A DNA stretch of 64,000 nt, taken from contig DATFXM010000047.1 in assembly GCA_035315885.1 (NCBI GenBank), forward strand, positions 55,958-119,957, in the 5' to 3' direction. Source of the stretch: DATFXM01 sp035315885 (GTDB lineage Bacteria > Acidobacteriota > Blastocatellia > UBA7656). Made by a program: the position numbers and the translations under genes. This document shows, in pieces, positions 45,240 through 55,542 of the stretch. A model generated the notes under the pieces. It was given only the letters and a program-made list of their open reading frames with translations. It was not told where the DNA came from and did not search any database. Each line of letters begins with the position of its first letter. Positions within the stretch are counted from its first letter, which is position 1.

Positions 45240-47915
45240 TCAGAATTCGAGCAAGTGAAGAGCGGCAGCGCGACTGACGGCGGCAGTGCGCGTCTTGACG
45301 TCCAGTTTCGCGTAGATGTGGCGGAGGTGCGTCTTTACCGTGTTTCCAGAGATGAACAGCGCCTTGCTGATCTCTTCGTTCGAGTAACCGGCCCCGAGCA
45401 TCCGCAGTACCTGCAGCTCCTGGCGGCTCAATGGCTCTGCGGCCCGGTGGGGCGCATGCGGGTCGCGTGCGGCGGCGGACATTCCCGGATCGTCACGGAG
45501 GGTGTCGACAAGAAGCTGTACGTCGGCTGGGAGCCCGGGCTGTTGCCTAACCCGCCGCAGCAAGGCTGCGATGTTGCCGCCGGCATCCAGGAATACTCGA
45601 TGATCTCGGAGGCCCACTGCCGTCCGCAGAGCGGCTTCGAGCGAGACACAGGCTTGGCGGAGGTCACCAGTCTGTTGCCGCGCCAGCGCTTGCAGGATTT
45701 GCAGCTCGACCACCGAGCGCGTGCGGCCGCCCGTCTCGGCGTCGATCAACATTCTCGCCAGCATCCGCAGGATGGTGCTCCCTCCCCGCCTTGCGATGTG
45801 CCAGCGCGCAAGCTCGATGTAGTCCTCTTCCCGCGCGGCGTCGAACTCGTCGTCGCGCGCGAGTTCGAGCGCCGCGAAGATCTTGCCGGCTTCCTCAGCG
45901 TTTCCCAACACCAACCACATGTGCGTCAGCATGCGATCGTACAGCCCTGCTACGAACGAAGCGTTCGGCCTGTGCGTCGTACCGGCGATCTCGTTCGACA
46001 ACACGATTGCCCCGGCTCGGTCGCCACGGAGGTGCGCGATCATCGCGAGACGCATCGCGGCGAGCAGCGGGATGGTGTTACTGCCGGCGAAGCGCGTGAG
46101 GTCGATCGCTTGCCGACACGCCGATTCCGCGGCATCGAGGTCGTTCGCCGCATAGGCCTGCTCGCCTTCGGCGAACCACAGCCAGCCCCTCCCGAGCGTG
46201 TTGATCCAGCCCGACTGCTGGGCTTGCGTGCGAGCGCGCTGCAGCACGTCGGCCGCGGCTTGCGCATCGCCGCGCACGCGCAAGACCTCGAACAGGTTCA
46301 AGACCGACGGGAAGAACATGGCGCCGGCGCCCGCGTCGAGCGACACGCTTATCGCATGCTGGAACAAGCGTGCCGCGAGCTCCAGATCGCGTTTCCAATA
46401 CGCCGCAGTGGCATGACCGAGCGGCGGCAGGATACGCTGCAATACCATGCCGGACGGATCGGGTCTATCGACGATCGTGGAGAGTGCGAGTGCTGCTTCG
46501 GTGTAGCGCCGTTCTCGTGCAAGGCTGCCGCTGCGCACCCATGCCAGGAGATTCGAGTACGCCTGGCGGGTCCCATCATCGCCGGCGACCAGCTCTTCGG
46601 CGCGGTCGAGCCATCGGCGATTGATGTCGTTGCCGATGAGGACTTCGGCCGTGAGGGCGATCGCGAGCCGATCGAGACTTCGGCTCAAGACCGGTTCCGC
46701 GATCCGATTAGCCCACGCCGATATCTGGCGTGACTCCATCGTCTGGATCATCCACCAGCCGCTCTGTTCAAGCATCGCTGCCGCCCGTTCGTCATCTGGA
46801 ATCGCAAGCGCGTGTTCGACCGATTCACGCACCAGGTCATTCTCGGCATACCAGTCACTGGCGCGCGCATGGCACGTGGCGAGCAGCAGGGGATTCTGGA
46901 GTGCCAGCTGGCGGCGCAGCATGTCGCCGAACAAGTGATGATAGCGGTACCACTCCCGCCGCCGATCGAGCGCGACCAGAAACATGTTCTGGCGCTCGAG
47001 ATGCTGCAGGACCGCCTGACCGTCGGCTACGCCGCTGACGGCGGCGGAAAGCGACGCGTTCATGCGTTCGAGGACCGAGGTGGCCAGCAGGAATTGCCGA
47101 ATTTCTGGCGGCTGGACCTCGAGCACTTCCTGGACCAGATAGTCGGTCACCAGCCGCTCGCGACCGTCAAACGCTGCGACGAACGCCGCGACGTCTTCCC
47201 CGTCCCGCAACGAAAGACCGGCGAGCTGCAGGCCGGCTGCCCAGCCTTCGGTTCGCTGGTTCAACGCCGTGACGAGTGGCTCTTCCAAGTCGAGGGTGAG
47301 TCCCTCTCTGACGAAGGTCAACGCCTCTCGATCATTGAAGCGCAGATCCTGGGTGCCGATCTCGGTGATCATGCCCCGGGCGCGGAAACGTCCCAGCGGC
47401 AGCGGGGGCTCGGTGCGCGTCGCCATGACGACTGCCAAGCCGGGTGGTTGAAGCTCGAGCAGCGCTGCCAGCAGTGTGTGCACTGCGGGGTTGTCGATCT
47501 CGTGATAGTCGTCCAGCACCAGGATCAGCCGCCGGTCCAGCTCGCTCACTGCGTTGACGAAGCGGACGATGTCCCGCTGATCGGCGCCGACTTCGCGTTG
47601 GAGAACTTCGTGGAGGTGATCCTGGCCGAACGCCGCAATCTCCTCCTGGACCGCGGCAAGGAGATGCGCCACGAATCGCCGGGGGTCGGAATCGAGCCGG
47701 TCGATCTGGAACCAGGCGACAGCGTCGCGCCGAGCGGCGGCGAGTTGGGTCACCAGTGTAGTCTTGCCGAAGCCCGGCGGCGCACTCACCAACGTGAACG
47801 GCGACAACGTCTCGCCCAACCGCGTGAGCAGCCGCTCGCGTACGACGGGCGGCCGCGCAAACCATGGCATTCTCAGCTTAGTTCGGACAACGAACTCGCT
47901 CTGTACAGTCGTCAC
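45240..47915 (-). CDS. MalT-like LuxR-family ATP-dependent transcriptional activator
   Basis: A GTG start at 47915 has a GAGG about ten bases upstream. The 891-residue protein has the MalT plan. An STAND ATPase has Walker A APPGFGKTTLVTQL (near 48) and Walker B LILVLDDYHEID (near 135). TPR-like helical repeats cover about 400-800. A LuxR HTH ends the protein (LSRQELQVLRMLGAGYSNEE, then NTVKTHLRHIYAKLDVKTRT). Such proteins switch on transcription on binding a small inducer and ATP. Its target is unknown; maltose-type genes are an obvious candidate given the GH31 loci. The gene is clearly richer in GC than the neighbours at 42 and 49 kb. Confidence 0.9.
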   Translation of the reverse strand: MTTVQSEFVVRTKLRMPWFARPPVVRERLLTRLGETLSPFTLVSAPPGFGKTTLVTQLAAARRDAVAWFQIDRLDSDPRRFVAHLLAAVQEEIAAFGQDHLHEVLQREVGADQRDIVRFVNAVSELDRRLILVLDDYHEIDNPAVHTLLAALLELQPPGLAVVMATRTEPPLPLGRFRARGMITEIGTQDLRFNDREALTFVREGLTLDLEEPLVTALNQRTEGWAAGLQLAGLSLRDGEDVAAFVAAFDGRERLVTDYLVQEVLEVQPPEIRQFLLATSVLERMNASLSAAVSGVADGQAVLQHLERQNMFLVALDRRREWYRYHHLFGDMLRRQLALQNPLLLATCHARASDWYAENDLVRESVEHALAIPDDERAAAMLEQSGWWMIQTMESRQISAWANRIAEPVLSRSLDRLAIALTAEVLIGNDINRRWLDRAEELVAGDDGTRQAYSNLLAWVRSGSLARERRYTEAALALSTIVDRPDPSGMVLQRILPPLGHATAAYWKRDLELAARLFQHAISVSLDAGAGAMFFPSVLNLFEVLRVRGDAQAAADVLQRARTQAQQSGWINTLGRGWLWFAEGEQAYAANDLDAAESACRQAIDLTRFAGSNTIPLLAAMRLAMIAHLRGDRAGAIVLSNEIAGTTHRPNASFVAGLYDRMLTHMWLVLGNAEEAGKIFAALELARDDEFDAAREEDYIELARWHIARRGGSTILRMLARMLIDAETGGRTRSVVELQILQALARQQTGDLRQACVSLEAALRTAVGLRDHRVFLDAGGNIAALLRRVRQQPGLPADVQLLVDTLRDDPGMSAAARDPHAPHRAAEPLSRQELQVLRMLGAGYSNEEISKALFISGNTVKTHLRHIYAKLDVKTRTAAVSRAAALHLLEF

Positions 47916-48149
47916 GGGCAGGTGGCCTCACGGTCTAAAGCTACGGCGACCACATAAGGTAGGTCGAAGGTCGTCCCCCTGGCTCGCCTAAAAGGGGCGG
48001 ATAGGGTCATCGCGTACCGCCAGCGCGTACACAAGCTCAGATGTTGATGCGCCCGTCATAACTTGTCTATTTTGACACGTGGTTGCCGACGCAACTATCT
48101 AATATTCTAATTCTTATATGTCTTTTCTACCCTGCGCAGCGACTAGCCA

Positions 48150-48473
48150 TCAATCCATATCCTGTAGTTGTCTCCAACTGGCCGTGTCCTGCACGCCCGG
48201 AGGCAAGTAATGAAATCGTATCAAGTACATCCGATCACCGCTGCCGTGGCTTGCAACTCGAAGCAAATCATCGATGCTTTCAAACCCGGATTCGCACGCC
48301 AGATCGTGGGTGAGATCTTCCTGGGAAATCGCTGTAATCGAATCGATGATGATTTGCCCTTCTTCCATTGGGTAGCGGCCTCCCACTTTTACGTGAGGAT
48401 ACTTCCAGATGCGAATGCTGCATTTGATCCTGCCGCTCCGAACCCCATCGCGAAGACGTTTTGTGAACATCAT
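48150..48473 (-). CDS. ASCH/PUA-like small protein, 107 aa
   Basis: The protein reads MMFTKRLRDGVRSGRIKCSI, RIWKYPHVKVGGRYPMEEGQ and IIIDSITAISQEDLTHDLAC, and near the end GSGDRMYLIRFHYLP. That pattern matches small ASCH-domain-like proteins, a PUA-related fold that binds RNA or nucleotides. The two adjacent Met codons leave the start ambiguous by one residue, and the ribosome-binding site is poor. The last 20 residues may be extra. No pathway is indicated by neighbours. Confidence 0.65.
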   Translation of the reverse strand: MMFTKRLRDGVRSGRIKCSIRIWKYPHVKVGGRYPMEEGQIIIDSITAISQEDLTHDLACESGFESIDDLLRVASHGSGDRMYLIRFHYLPPGVQDTASWRQLQDMD

Positions 48474-48927
48474 ATATCACTCATCGCTCGCATCGAGTCA
48501 GTATCGAAGGCGCTGGTGTGGCGACGCGTCTCCGTAATTTCGCCGGCCAGAGCCGCCACTTCGATTGGTTTCTGTCTCTGGGCGTCGCGTCAGTCGGATG
48601 CGGCAACATCTCGTTGAACAATCGAGAGGAGCAGGCTTGCGTTGTTGACTTCCGCGCGTTCGGTCGGAAAACAAAATCTTTTTTCAGCCGCTCGCCGAAG
48701 CCCCCTCTCCCTGTCGCACGCCAGGAGCTTTCGTACTTTCTTAGCTCTCGCCGTTGTTAGCTAGTGAGATTACATCACGGTGGTAGCTCATTATATCTTG
48801 GAGGGTCTGAACGACTGTCTCTGTAGAGTTCTCAAAGAGTGGCAAGTAACGCGCCCACCCAGGCGCCATCTTGATCAACTGCTTGCTCAAATCAAGCTGA
48901 GCGGCAATCATCAGCGGCAGTCGGCAC
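48474..48927. other. Intergenic, no supported gene
   Basis: Frames on both strands overlap here but none has a domain or start signal. The right end leads into the stop of the small secreted-protein gene. Confidence 0.35.
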
Positions 48928-49371
48928 TTAGTACGCGCCGACGTCGTATTCGCTTATCTTAAATCCGGTTCCTTCGACGTATTTGAACTCGAAAGCGTAC
49001 TCGGCGTACCCGTCTTTCCATGATGTAAACCATAAGTCAGGGGTCGACTGTACCTTCGCTTTTGGCAGGTGCAGCCGCATGTAATTCGTGAAGAGTACGT
49101 TGAACCTCGCGAGGAAATCGGCCTTATCCTTGATTGAGCCTTCCTGAACATTTCCCTTTGTCGTGATTGACCACGACGACACAGGGTAGGCAATCATATC
49201 GGCGATCTTCTCCTTGTCGTTTGCCTGAACGGCTTTCACAAAAGCCGCGTAGAAGGTCCGAAACTCGGCTTCATGGGGTCCCTTTTGTTGTGCCAGGCTT
49301 GGCACTACCATCACTCCGAAAAGCACTAGCGCGCACGCGATCAGTCTCAACCTAGGTTCCATTTGAAACAT
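48928..49371 (-). CDS. Small secreted protein, NTF2-like, 147 aa
   Basis: AGAGAGGACA precedes the ATG at 49371. A signal peptide (residues 1-27, LIACALVLFGVMVVPSLA) is followed by a region typical of small NTF2-like proteins: FRTFYAAFVKAVQANDKEKI, VSSWSITTKGNVQEGSIKDK and a closing YAEYAFEFKYVEGTGFKISE. It is probably periplasmic. Function unknown. Confidence 0.65.
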   Translation of the reverse strand: MFQMEPRLRLIACALVLFGVMVVPSLAQQKGPHEAEFRTFYAAFVKAVQANDKEKIADMIAYPVSSWSITTKGNVQEGSIKDKADFLARFNVLFTNYMRLHLPKAKVQSTPDLWFTSWKDGYAEYAFEFKYVEGTGFKISEYDVGAY

Positions 49372-49820
49372 TGTCCTCTCTTTTCAGGCTGTTTTATGGC
49401 GAACCGGGTGACGGGCTCCAACTATATCAGAGGCAGTCCTCTCGCTGAAGAGTCCGAAACACAGGACGCCATTCTTAGGGACGGAAGTTACAGCCTGAAC
49501 CATTCACAAATCGGTCGTGAAGGTTTCCGTTCAGGAAGTGCATTAAGAAAACCACAGAGGATCAGACCACCTGCAAATTATCTTCGGCGGATTTTGCACG
49601 TGCGAGGCCGCCCGCAAGAATAGCGGAACTTGTGAAGCCTTGTGATGTCGTGGCTGACTGAAGAATTGATGACGACTGCTCTTTTAGAACGAACTTTTAA
49701 CAGTATCGTTTTGCAAATTTAAGCCGAGTGTCGCGTCCGGAGAGCATAGTGCAAGAGGGCCGAAGCGACACCACCAAAGACGATAGAAAAACGCGTCTGT
49801 GCCGGAAAGGACTGATTCCA
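49372..49820. other. Intergenic, no supported gene
   Basis: This is the divergent gap between a small secreted protein and the TonB-dependent receptor. It should hold both promoters. No operator-like repeat is obvious. Confidence 0.35.
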
Positions 49821-52202
49821 ATGTCGAAGACTGCGAACTGCGTCGGTCACGCTCTGGTCCTACTGCTATCAGCTTGGAGGTTGTGTGGGGCACAGATCCA
49901 GATTGGCACAGTGACGGGTTCGGTCACGGATTCCGCAGGAGCTGTCTTACCTGCCATCGAAATCGTGCTCCACAACCCGATCGCCGGATACCACCGGGTG
50001 GTAACGACCGGTGGGCGTGGCGAGTTCGCATTTAACAATGTCCCGTTTGGCCGATATACACTCAAGGCCTCAGCGGCCGGGTTTCAAGCCGCTTCCCTCA
50101 GCATAAGCGTGCGATCTAACATGCCGTCCATTGTGGATGTGACTTTGTCACCAACAGTGGCTCCTCAATCAGTTGCAGTCAACTCTGAAAAAAGCCTCAT
50201 AGAGGAAGACTCGTCAAGTAGTAAGACAGAACTAGACAAAACCTACATAAGGAGCAGGCCTTCGGTCGTCCGCAGTCACAGGTTGCAGGACCTCATCGCC
50301 ACCGCTCCAGGCTGGGTGACAGAGAATAATGGACTCATTCATATTCGCGGGGTTGATGACGGCGTTCTTTACGTTCACGACGGCATCCCGATTGTCGATC
50401 GACTTGACGCGGTTTCGGCGAGCGGGTTTGACACAGACAGCATTGACTCGCTGGAGGTCATTACTGGAAATATCCCGGCCGAGTTTGGGGGCCGGAATGG
50501 CGCGGTGGTTACGATTCACCCCGAATCGGGGATCGACCTGCCGCTGGCGGGAAGCGTGGAGGTAGGCGCGGGCAGCTTTCGGACCCGGGAGGCGGCTATA
50601 GCGCTTGGTGGAGGATTCAAACAGAAATTCGGCTTTTTCATTACCACTACCGCTAATAGATCTGATCGCTATCTGGATCCAGTTGATCCCAGCAATTTCA
50701 ACAACATTGGCGGCGGGCTAAACCTTAACGCCCGCTCGGACTGGCACCCGACACCAAGGGACACGATTCTGGTCGACATTTCTGGTAACGGTGCGGATTT
50801 CAGAGTCCCTAACGATCTGGTGCAAGAGTTGGCTGGGCAACGGCAACGGCAACTGGTAAGAGACAACGGCGAGGCTCTAAGCTGGCAGCATGTCTGGTCG
50901 GGGGCGACTGTAACAAATGCTGCCTATTTTCGACACTTTTTCGGGACCAAACTGTTCGGCAATGAGCAGTCCACTCCAATAGTGGCGGCCCAGGACCGCA
51001 AACACGTTCGACAGGGAGTAATTGCCAGCGCCACGCATCAGCATAAGGAACACACCTTCAAAGCAGGTTTGGAATTAACCCGCGTGAACGTAAGCGAGTT
51101 CTTCACGTTTGCAATCACTGATGAAGAAGAAGCAGAAGCTCGAGATATTAGCGAGGCCGCACAGGAATTTGACCTGGAGCGGCCGTTCGTGTTCCAGGGA
51201 CGGAAGAAGGCCACTCAGACCGCCGCGTATGTTGAGGATGCCTTCACTTTGCGAAAACATCTGCGTGTGAGCGCCGGTCTGCGCTACGACCATTCCAATT
51301 TGTTGACTTCGGATCAGCAATTCAGCCCGCGGCTGGGAGCCGTCTACTACATCACATCCACCAGGACCGCGATCCGGGGTTCGTTTAACCGACTATTCAT
51401 GCCCCCGCAGGTTGAGAATTTGCTCTTGTCTTCATCGGAGCAGGCACGCAAGCTCTCACCTTTCGCAAGTGACGAGGGAGGCGGCGGTGCGACAATCCGT
51501 CCGGAAAGGCTCTCTTCTTTTGAAGCTGCGGTTGCCCAGGATTTTTTTGGCCTGTTTAAGCTCGACGCGGTCTACTGGTGGCGATTCTTCCGCAATGTTG
51601 AAGATCCAAATGTATTTTTTACTACTACGGTTATCTTCCCCAACAGCGTGGCGCGCGGAATCTCCAGGGGTATAGACGTTCGGATCGACGTGCCGCAGCG
51701 CAAAGGCTGGTCGGGTTACTTCAGCTATACGAATATGCGGGTTTTGTATACTGGCCCGATCAATGGCGGTCTTTTCTTGACCGAGGAATTCGAAGAGATC
51801 GGCGACGGAACCAGGTTCATACCGGATCAGGATCAGCGCAATGTCGGAGGATTTGGGGTTACTTATCGGCGCGAGCGCTCGGGTGCCTGGGCAACCTTCA
51901 GCGGTCGTCACCAAAGCGGTGTGCCTTTGGACGTGTCCGACGAGAGGCTTGAGAGCCTGCGTTCCGCGCCTGGAGCTGATTTGGTCAACTTTGATCGCCG
52001 CCGCGTTAAACCATGGACGGTCTTCGACTTTTCTTCGGGTGCGAATATCTTAAAACGCGAACGACTGACCGTATCAGCTCAATTGTCCATTCAGAACATT
52101 GCGAACAAACGTTATGCCCACAATTTTGGCAACCCGTTCGAAGGGACTCATTTCGGCCACCCCCGACTCTGGGGCGGACGAATCAAGTTGTCGTTTTATT
52201 GA
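49821..52202 (+). CDS. TonB-dependent outer-membrane receptor with N-terminal carboxypeptidase-regulatory-like domain
   Basis: The ATG at 49821, after GGAAAGGA, begins a signal peptide (VGHALVLLLSAWRLCGA) and drops 31 residues of the longest frame. Residues 26-110 form a CarboxypepD_reg-like beta-sandwich (GTVTGSVTDSAGAVLPAIEI, GEFAFNNVPFGRYTLKASAA). A plug follows (about 145-255: IHIRGVDDGVLYVHDGIPIV, NIPAEFGGRNGAVVTIHP), then a 22-strand-type barrel ending RIKLSFY. The terminal aromatic residue is typical. It takes up a ligand using TonB energy. Two propeller phosphoesterases follow, so phosphate-containing ligands are plausible. Confidence 0.9.
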   Translation: MSKTANCVGHALVLLLSAWRLCGAQIQIGTVTGSVTDSAGAVLPAIEIVLHNPIAGYHRVVTTGGRGEFAFNNVPFGRYTLKASAAGFQAASLSISVRSNMPSIVDVTLSPTVAPQSVAVNSEKSLIEEDSSSSKTELDKTYIRSRPSVVRSHRLQDLIATAPGWVTENNGLIHIRGVDDGVLYVHDGIPIVDRLDAVSASGFDTDSIDSLEVITGNIPAEFGGRNGAVVTIHPESGIDLPLAGSVEVGAGSFRTREAAIALGGGFKQKFGFFITTTANRSDRYLDPVDPSNFNNIGGGLNLNARSDWHPTPRDTILVDISGNGADFRVPNDLVQELAGQRQRQLVRDNGEALSWQHVWSGATVTNAAYFRHFFGTKLFGNEQSTPIVAAQDRKHVRQGVIASATHQHKEHTFKAGLELTRVNVSEFFTFAITDEEEAEARDISEAAQEFDLERPFVFQGRKKATQTAAYVEDAFTLRKHLRVSAGLRYDHSNLLTSDQQFSPRLGAVYYITSTRTAIRGSFNRLFMPPQVENLLLSSSEQARKLSPFASDEGGGGATIRPERLSSFEAAVAQDFFGLFKLDAVYWWRFFRNVEDPNVFFTTTVIFPNSVARGISRGIDVRIDVPQRKGWSGYFSYTNMRVLYTGPINGGLFLTEEFEEIGDGTRFIPDQDQRNVGGFGVTYRRERSGAWATFSGRHQSGVPLDVSDERLESLRSAPGADLVNFDRRRVKPWTVFDFSSGANILKRERLTVSAQLSIQNIANKRYAHNFGNPFEGTHFGHPRLWGGRIKLSFY

Positions 52203-52692
52203 TCCGACCTGATTTCCTGCACCTCGAGAGTTGCACCACCTCCTCCCCTAACGATGCTCACGGCCTCGATTGAGGTGAATACGTGAGCACAAGCTTCAGA
52301 GCGTGTACGACTATCGATGCCCAATCACCAAGCCTGAGTGTCTCAAATCAGGCCGGCCGGACGTTGGCCGACTCTTGCAGATAGATGTTTCACAAAACCT
52401 TTTTGTCATTTTAAGGCGGCGTTAAAGCATTAAGAGCATAGTCGAACCGGCTTGCATACACGCGCTGTCAGACTGCAAATACTGAGCGGACAAACCGTCG
52501 TTTCAACCAAAATTGGGATGCACATCTCTGTGAGGCATCACTGCTCGCTACCATCAACTTCTTCACGAGCTCATCGACCCGCATCTTGAGTCCTGCGGAT
52601 GCAATTGTCCCAGGGAGCCGACAGTTCTCTAACGGCTGCACTCCCAATACTCGCCGAAGCTCTTTGCCGTACCACAGAAAGGAACGCACACA
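52203..52692. other. Intergenic, possible promoter region
   Basis: TTAA-centred sequence at 52411 and 52422, 11 bases apart, follows TTTTGTCATT. It could be part of a phosphate-type operator, but the match is weak. No gene is supported. Confidence 0.3.
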
Positions 52693-55413
52693 ATGACTCT
52701 ACTTCGACTGAAGTTTCGAAAGCCCGCTCGTATCTGGATGATGTGCATCAGTCTGATGTTGCCGGCAATCCCATGCGCGGCCCTGGTAGGCGCCCAGATG
52801 TCGGATCGTCTGGTCACCGGTAAAAAAATCACCAGCCCGCCACTGGGCACACTGTCAGATGTTGGAAGCCTGCCGATGAATCTGATTCTGAGTCCGAGTG
52901 GAAAATTTGCTGTCTCGACTGATATGGGACTCCGCCAATCGCTCTGGTCGATTCGCACAAGCAATGGGAGCGCTGCATCGCATTTTGACTTTCCAAACAA
53001 CCCCGGCCCTCAAGCAACATCGAATGGGCTCTATTACGGGCTGGCGTTCAAACCGGACGGAACGCTTTATGCCGCTCAGGGAAGCAACGACAGCATCGCG
53101 GTTTTCAGTTTCTCCGATGTTGATGGCTCCTTTAGCTCGGCAGGTTCAATCAAAACGATGAAAGGCGACGATCCGTCGGGTCTGGCGTTGGATAGTCGTG
53201 GAATCCTTTACGTAGCAAACAACGATCCCGCGTCGTTTACAAAGCCGTCAAGCGTCGCTTTATACGATACAGGAACAATGGCCGAGGTCGGCCGCTTCAT
53301 GTTTACGAATAGCTTTGGTGGGACCCCCAACTTCCCGCTTTCGATTGCTGCCCTCGCCGACGGCAGCAAGGCATACGTGGCGAGCCAGCGGGACGGCGCG
53401 GTGTATGTTCTTGACACTAGCGATCCGCACGCACCCGCGCTGACGCGCTCAATAGCAACTGGGTCACATCCGGACGCCTTGCTATTGAATGGTTCACAGA
53501 GCCGGCTCTTCGTCGCCAACGGACATAGCGACACAGTAAGCGTCGTCAACACTGCGAATGATCGAGTGGTGGATACTCTTCTGCTCAGACCTGACCGGGT
53601 GAGGGGAATTGCTGGCGCCACCCCAACGGGTCTGGCTCTGGCACAGGACGAAAAAACGCTTTACGTAACTCTCGGAGACATGAACGCAGTCGCCGTAGTC
53701 GAGATCGGAGCGCATGGCCTCGAGTTGGACGGCTACATACCAGTCGGCTGGTATCCCACTGGAGTGGTACGCAGCGGATCAAACCTCCTGGTTACCAATG
53801 CGAAGGGCACGCGGAGCCGTAACCCCGACCCACTCTATCATCTCTCGGTCTTTGAGCAGGACCCGGAGTATGTTCAGAACATCATCGAAGGGCAGGTCTC
53901 CTTCTTAGCTATCCCCAGCCATAGTCAATTGGAAAAGGATACGCAGCTTGTGCTCGCAAACAACAGCGTGCGCGGCGACGACCACGATCCACCTGACGCA
54001 GACACCGCAGGGCTGATCAGCATCGGACGGCGGGCAAACGGAATCAAGCATGTAATCTACATAGTCAAAGAGAATCGCACTTACGATCAGGTGTTAGGGG
54101 ATCTGCCACAGGGTAACGGCGATCCTTCATTAGTGTTGTTTGGACCGGATGTGACGCCAAACCAGCACGCCCTCGCCGAGCGCTTTGTATTGCTTGACAA
54201 CTTCTATGTGTGCGGCGAGGTCAGCGGGGACGGCTGGCCGTGGAGCACGCAGGGAATGGCGAACGAGTACGTTATCAAGAACGTGCCTTACTTCTACGGT
54301 GACAGGGGTCGAAATTACGATTTCGAAGGGCAGAACAACGACTACCTGACAGGCGGATTTCCCGCCACCAACCCTGACGGCGTCCCTTTGTCGAACGTCT
54401 TTCCAGGTGGGTTGCCGGCGGTTCCGGACGTAGCTGAGGCTCCGGGTGGTCATATCTGGGATCTGGTGCGGTCGGCCAAACTATCGTACCGAAACTACGG
54501 CTTCTACTACTCCTTCGGCGTAGCGAACGGGAGCATCACCTTTATCCCTGACAACTATCCGGCAAGTAGCGGCCTGCAACCAGCGGGTCACGATCTCAGC
54601 GGAATAAGCGACTTCGACTATCGCCGCTACGATAACGACTACCCCGATAGCGAAGCGCCAACGATTCACGGCTGTTCATACTTGCGGTCCCAGTATGGGA
54701 AATACAATATGCCCAGCCGCTTCTCGGAGTGGAAACGCGAATTCCAGGAAATGCTTCTTAAAGATCCGAGTGGGAACGCGGTCCCTTCCTTTATGACCGT
54801 GCGGTTCAACCACGATCACACACAGGGCTTCGCTCCCGGCAAATTCACGCCAAAGGCTGAAGTTGCTGATAACGACTACGCCGTCGGGCAACTGGTCGAG
54901 ACGATAAGCAAGAGTCCTATTTGGAAAAACACCGCGATCTTCGTCATCGAGGATGATGCACAGGACGGCCCTGACCACGTCGATGCTCATCGTTCGCCTT
55001 GTTACGTGATCAGCCCCTGGATCCGCTCACGATCGGTCGATCACAACTTCTACAACACTGACAGCGTCCTGCGGACCATAGAGATTCTTCTAGGACTGTC
55101 CCCGATGAGTCAATACGACGCCATTGCCAGACCTATTATGGATTTCGATTCGCAGCCGAGGAACGATGACGAGTTTAGCGCGGTCCTGCCCGCGAAACAG
55201 ATCATCTGCTCCATGAATCCGCTCGTGGCAAGCCTAAGCCCGCACGATCCCCTCAGGGAGCTTGCGTTGGAATCTTCCAAAATGGACTTCGAACATCCCG
55301 ACAGCGCACCGGCGCGCAAGCTTAACGAAATAATCTGGAAGAGCGTCAAGGGAGTAAATTCCCAATTGCCAATCACTCGCAACCGGCGAACAAACAAAGA
55401 CCAGGGAGACTGA
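52693..55413 (+). CDS. Exported YncE-like propeller / phosphoesterase fusion, 906 aa
   Basis: AAAGGA precedes the ATG. A signal peptide covers residues 1-35. The first half (about 55-410) has YVTN-type propeller repeats (KAYVASQRDGAVYVLDTSDP, LFVANGHSDTVSVVNTANDR). The second half (about 450-850) is a phosphoesterase/alkaline-phosphatase-superfamily domain: HVIYIVKENRTYDQVLGDLP, then FVIEDDAQDGPDHVDAHRSP, a metal-binding block. It should cleave a phosphate ester or phosphonate outside the cytoplasm. A close relative with the same layout lies 296 bases downstream, and a TonB receptor upstream. Confidence 0.88.
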   Translation: MTLLRLKFRKPARIWMMCISLMLPAIPCAALVGAQMSDRLVTGKKITSPPLGTLSDVGSLPMNLILSPSGKFAVSTDMGLRQSLWSIRTSNGSAASHFDFPNNPGPQATSNGLYYGLAFKPDGTLYAAQGSNDSIAVFSFSDVDGSFSSAGSIKTMKGDDPSGLALDSRGILYVANNDPASFTKPSSVALYDTGTMAEVGRFMFTNSFGGTPNFPLSIAALADGSKAYVASQRDGAVYVLDTSDPHAPALTRSIATGSHPDALLLNGSQSRLFVANGHSDTVSVVNTANDRVVDTLLLRPDRVRGIAGATPTGLALAQDEKTLYVTLGDMNAVAVVEIGAHGLELDGYIPVGWYPTGVVRSGSNLLVTNAKGTRSRNPDPLYHLSVFEQDPEYVQNIIEGQVSFLAIPSHSQLEKDTQLVLANNSVRGDDHDPPDADTAGLISIGRRANGIKHVIYIVKENRTYDQVLGDLPQGNGDPSLVLFGPDVTPNQHALAERFVLLDNFYVCGEVSGDGWPWSTQGMANEYVIKNVPYFYGDRGRNYDFEGQNNDYLTGGFPATNPDGVPLSNVFPGGLPAVPDVAEAPGGHIWDLVRSAKLSYRNYGFYYSFGVANGSITFIPDNYPASSGLQPAGHDLSGISDFDYRRYDNDYPDSEAPTIHGCSYLRSQYGKYNMPSRFSEWKREFQEMLLKDPSGNAVPSFMTVRFNHDHTQGFAPGKFTPKAEVADNDYAVGQLVETISKSPIWKNTAIFVIEDDAQDGPDHVDAHRSPCYVISPWIRSRSVDHNFYNTDSVLRTIEILLGLSPMSQYDAIARPIMDFDSQPRNDDEFSAVLPAKQIICSMNPLVASLSPHDPLRELALESSKMDFEHPDSAPARKLNEIIWKSVKGVNSQLPITRNRRTNKDQGD

Positions 55414-55504
55414 GCGGGAATCCTCCAAAGTTGGGGGTGTTACAACGGGGCGGATTTTCTCCGTACGGATCAGTGCCGCTCGACTCCGAACACGGAGCTC
55501 ATAG

Positions 55505-55542
55505 GTCGTCGCCGCTTGCTTCACATAGCTTGCGGCGACGAC
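55505..55542. repeat. Perfect 11-bp hairpin between the two phosphoesterase genes
   Basis: GTCGTCGCCGC (55505-55515) pairs with GCGGCGACGAC (55532-55542) over a 16-base loop. No T-run follows, so it is not a clear intrinsic terminator. It may stabilise the upstream message or bind a protein. Confidence 0.6.

Noticed and set aside
45031..45240. Leftward 69-codon frame between the secreted-protein and MalT-like genes
   Set aside because: It has no ribosome-binding site or recognisable domain, and its apparent length reflects the GC-rich composition.
46812..47957. Long rightward frame of 381 codons antisense to the MalT-like gene
   Set aside because: It is a shadow of the high-GC coding strand; the opposite strand has full Walker and LuxR motifs.
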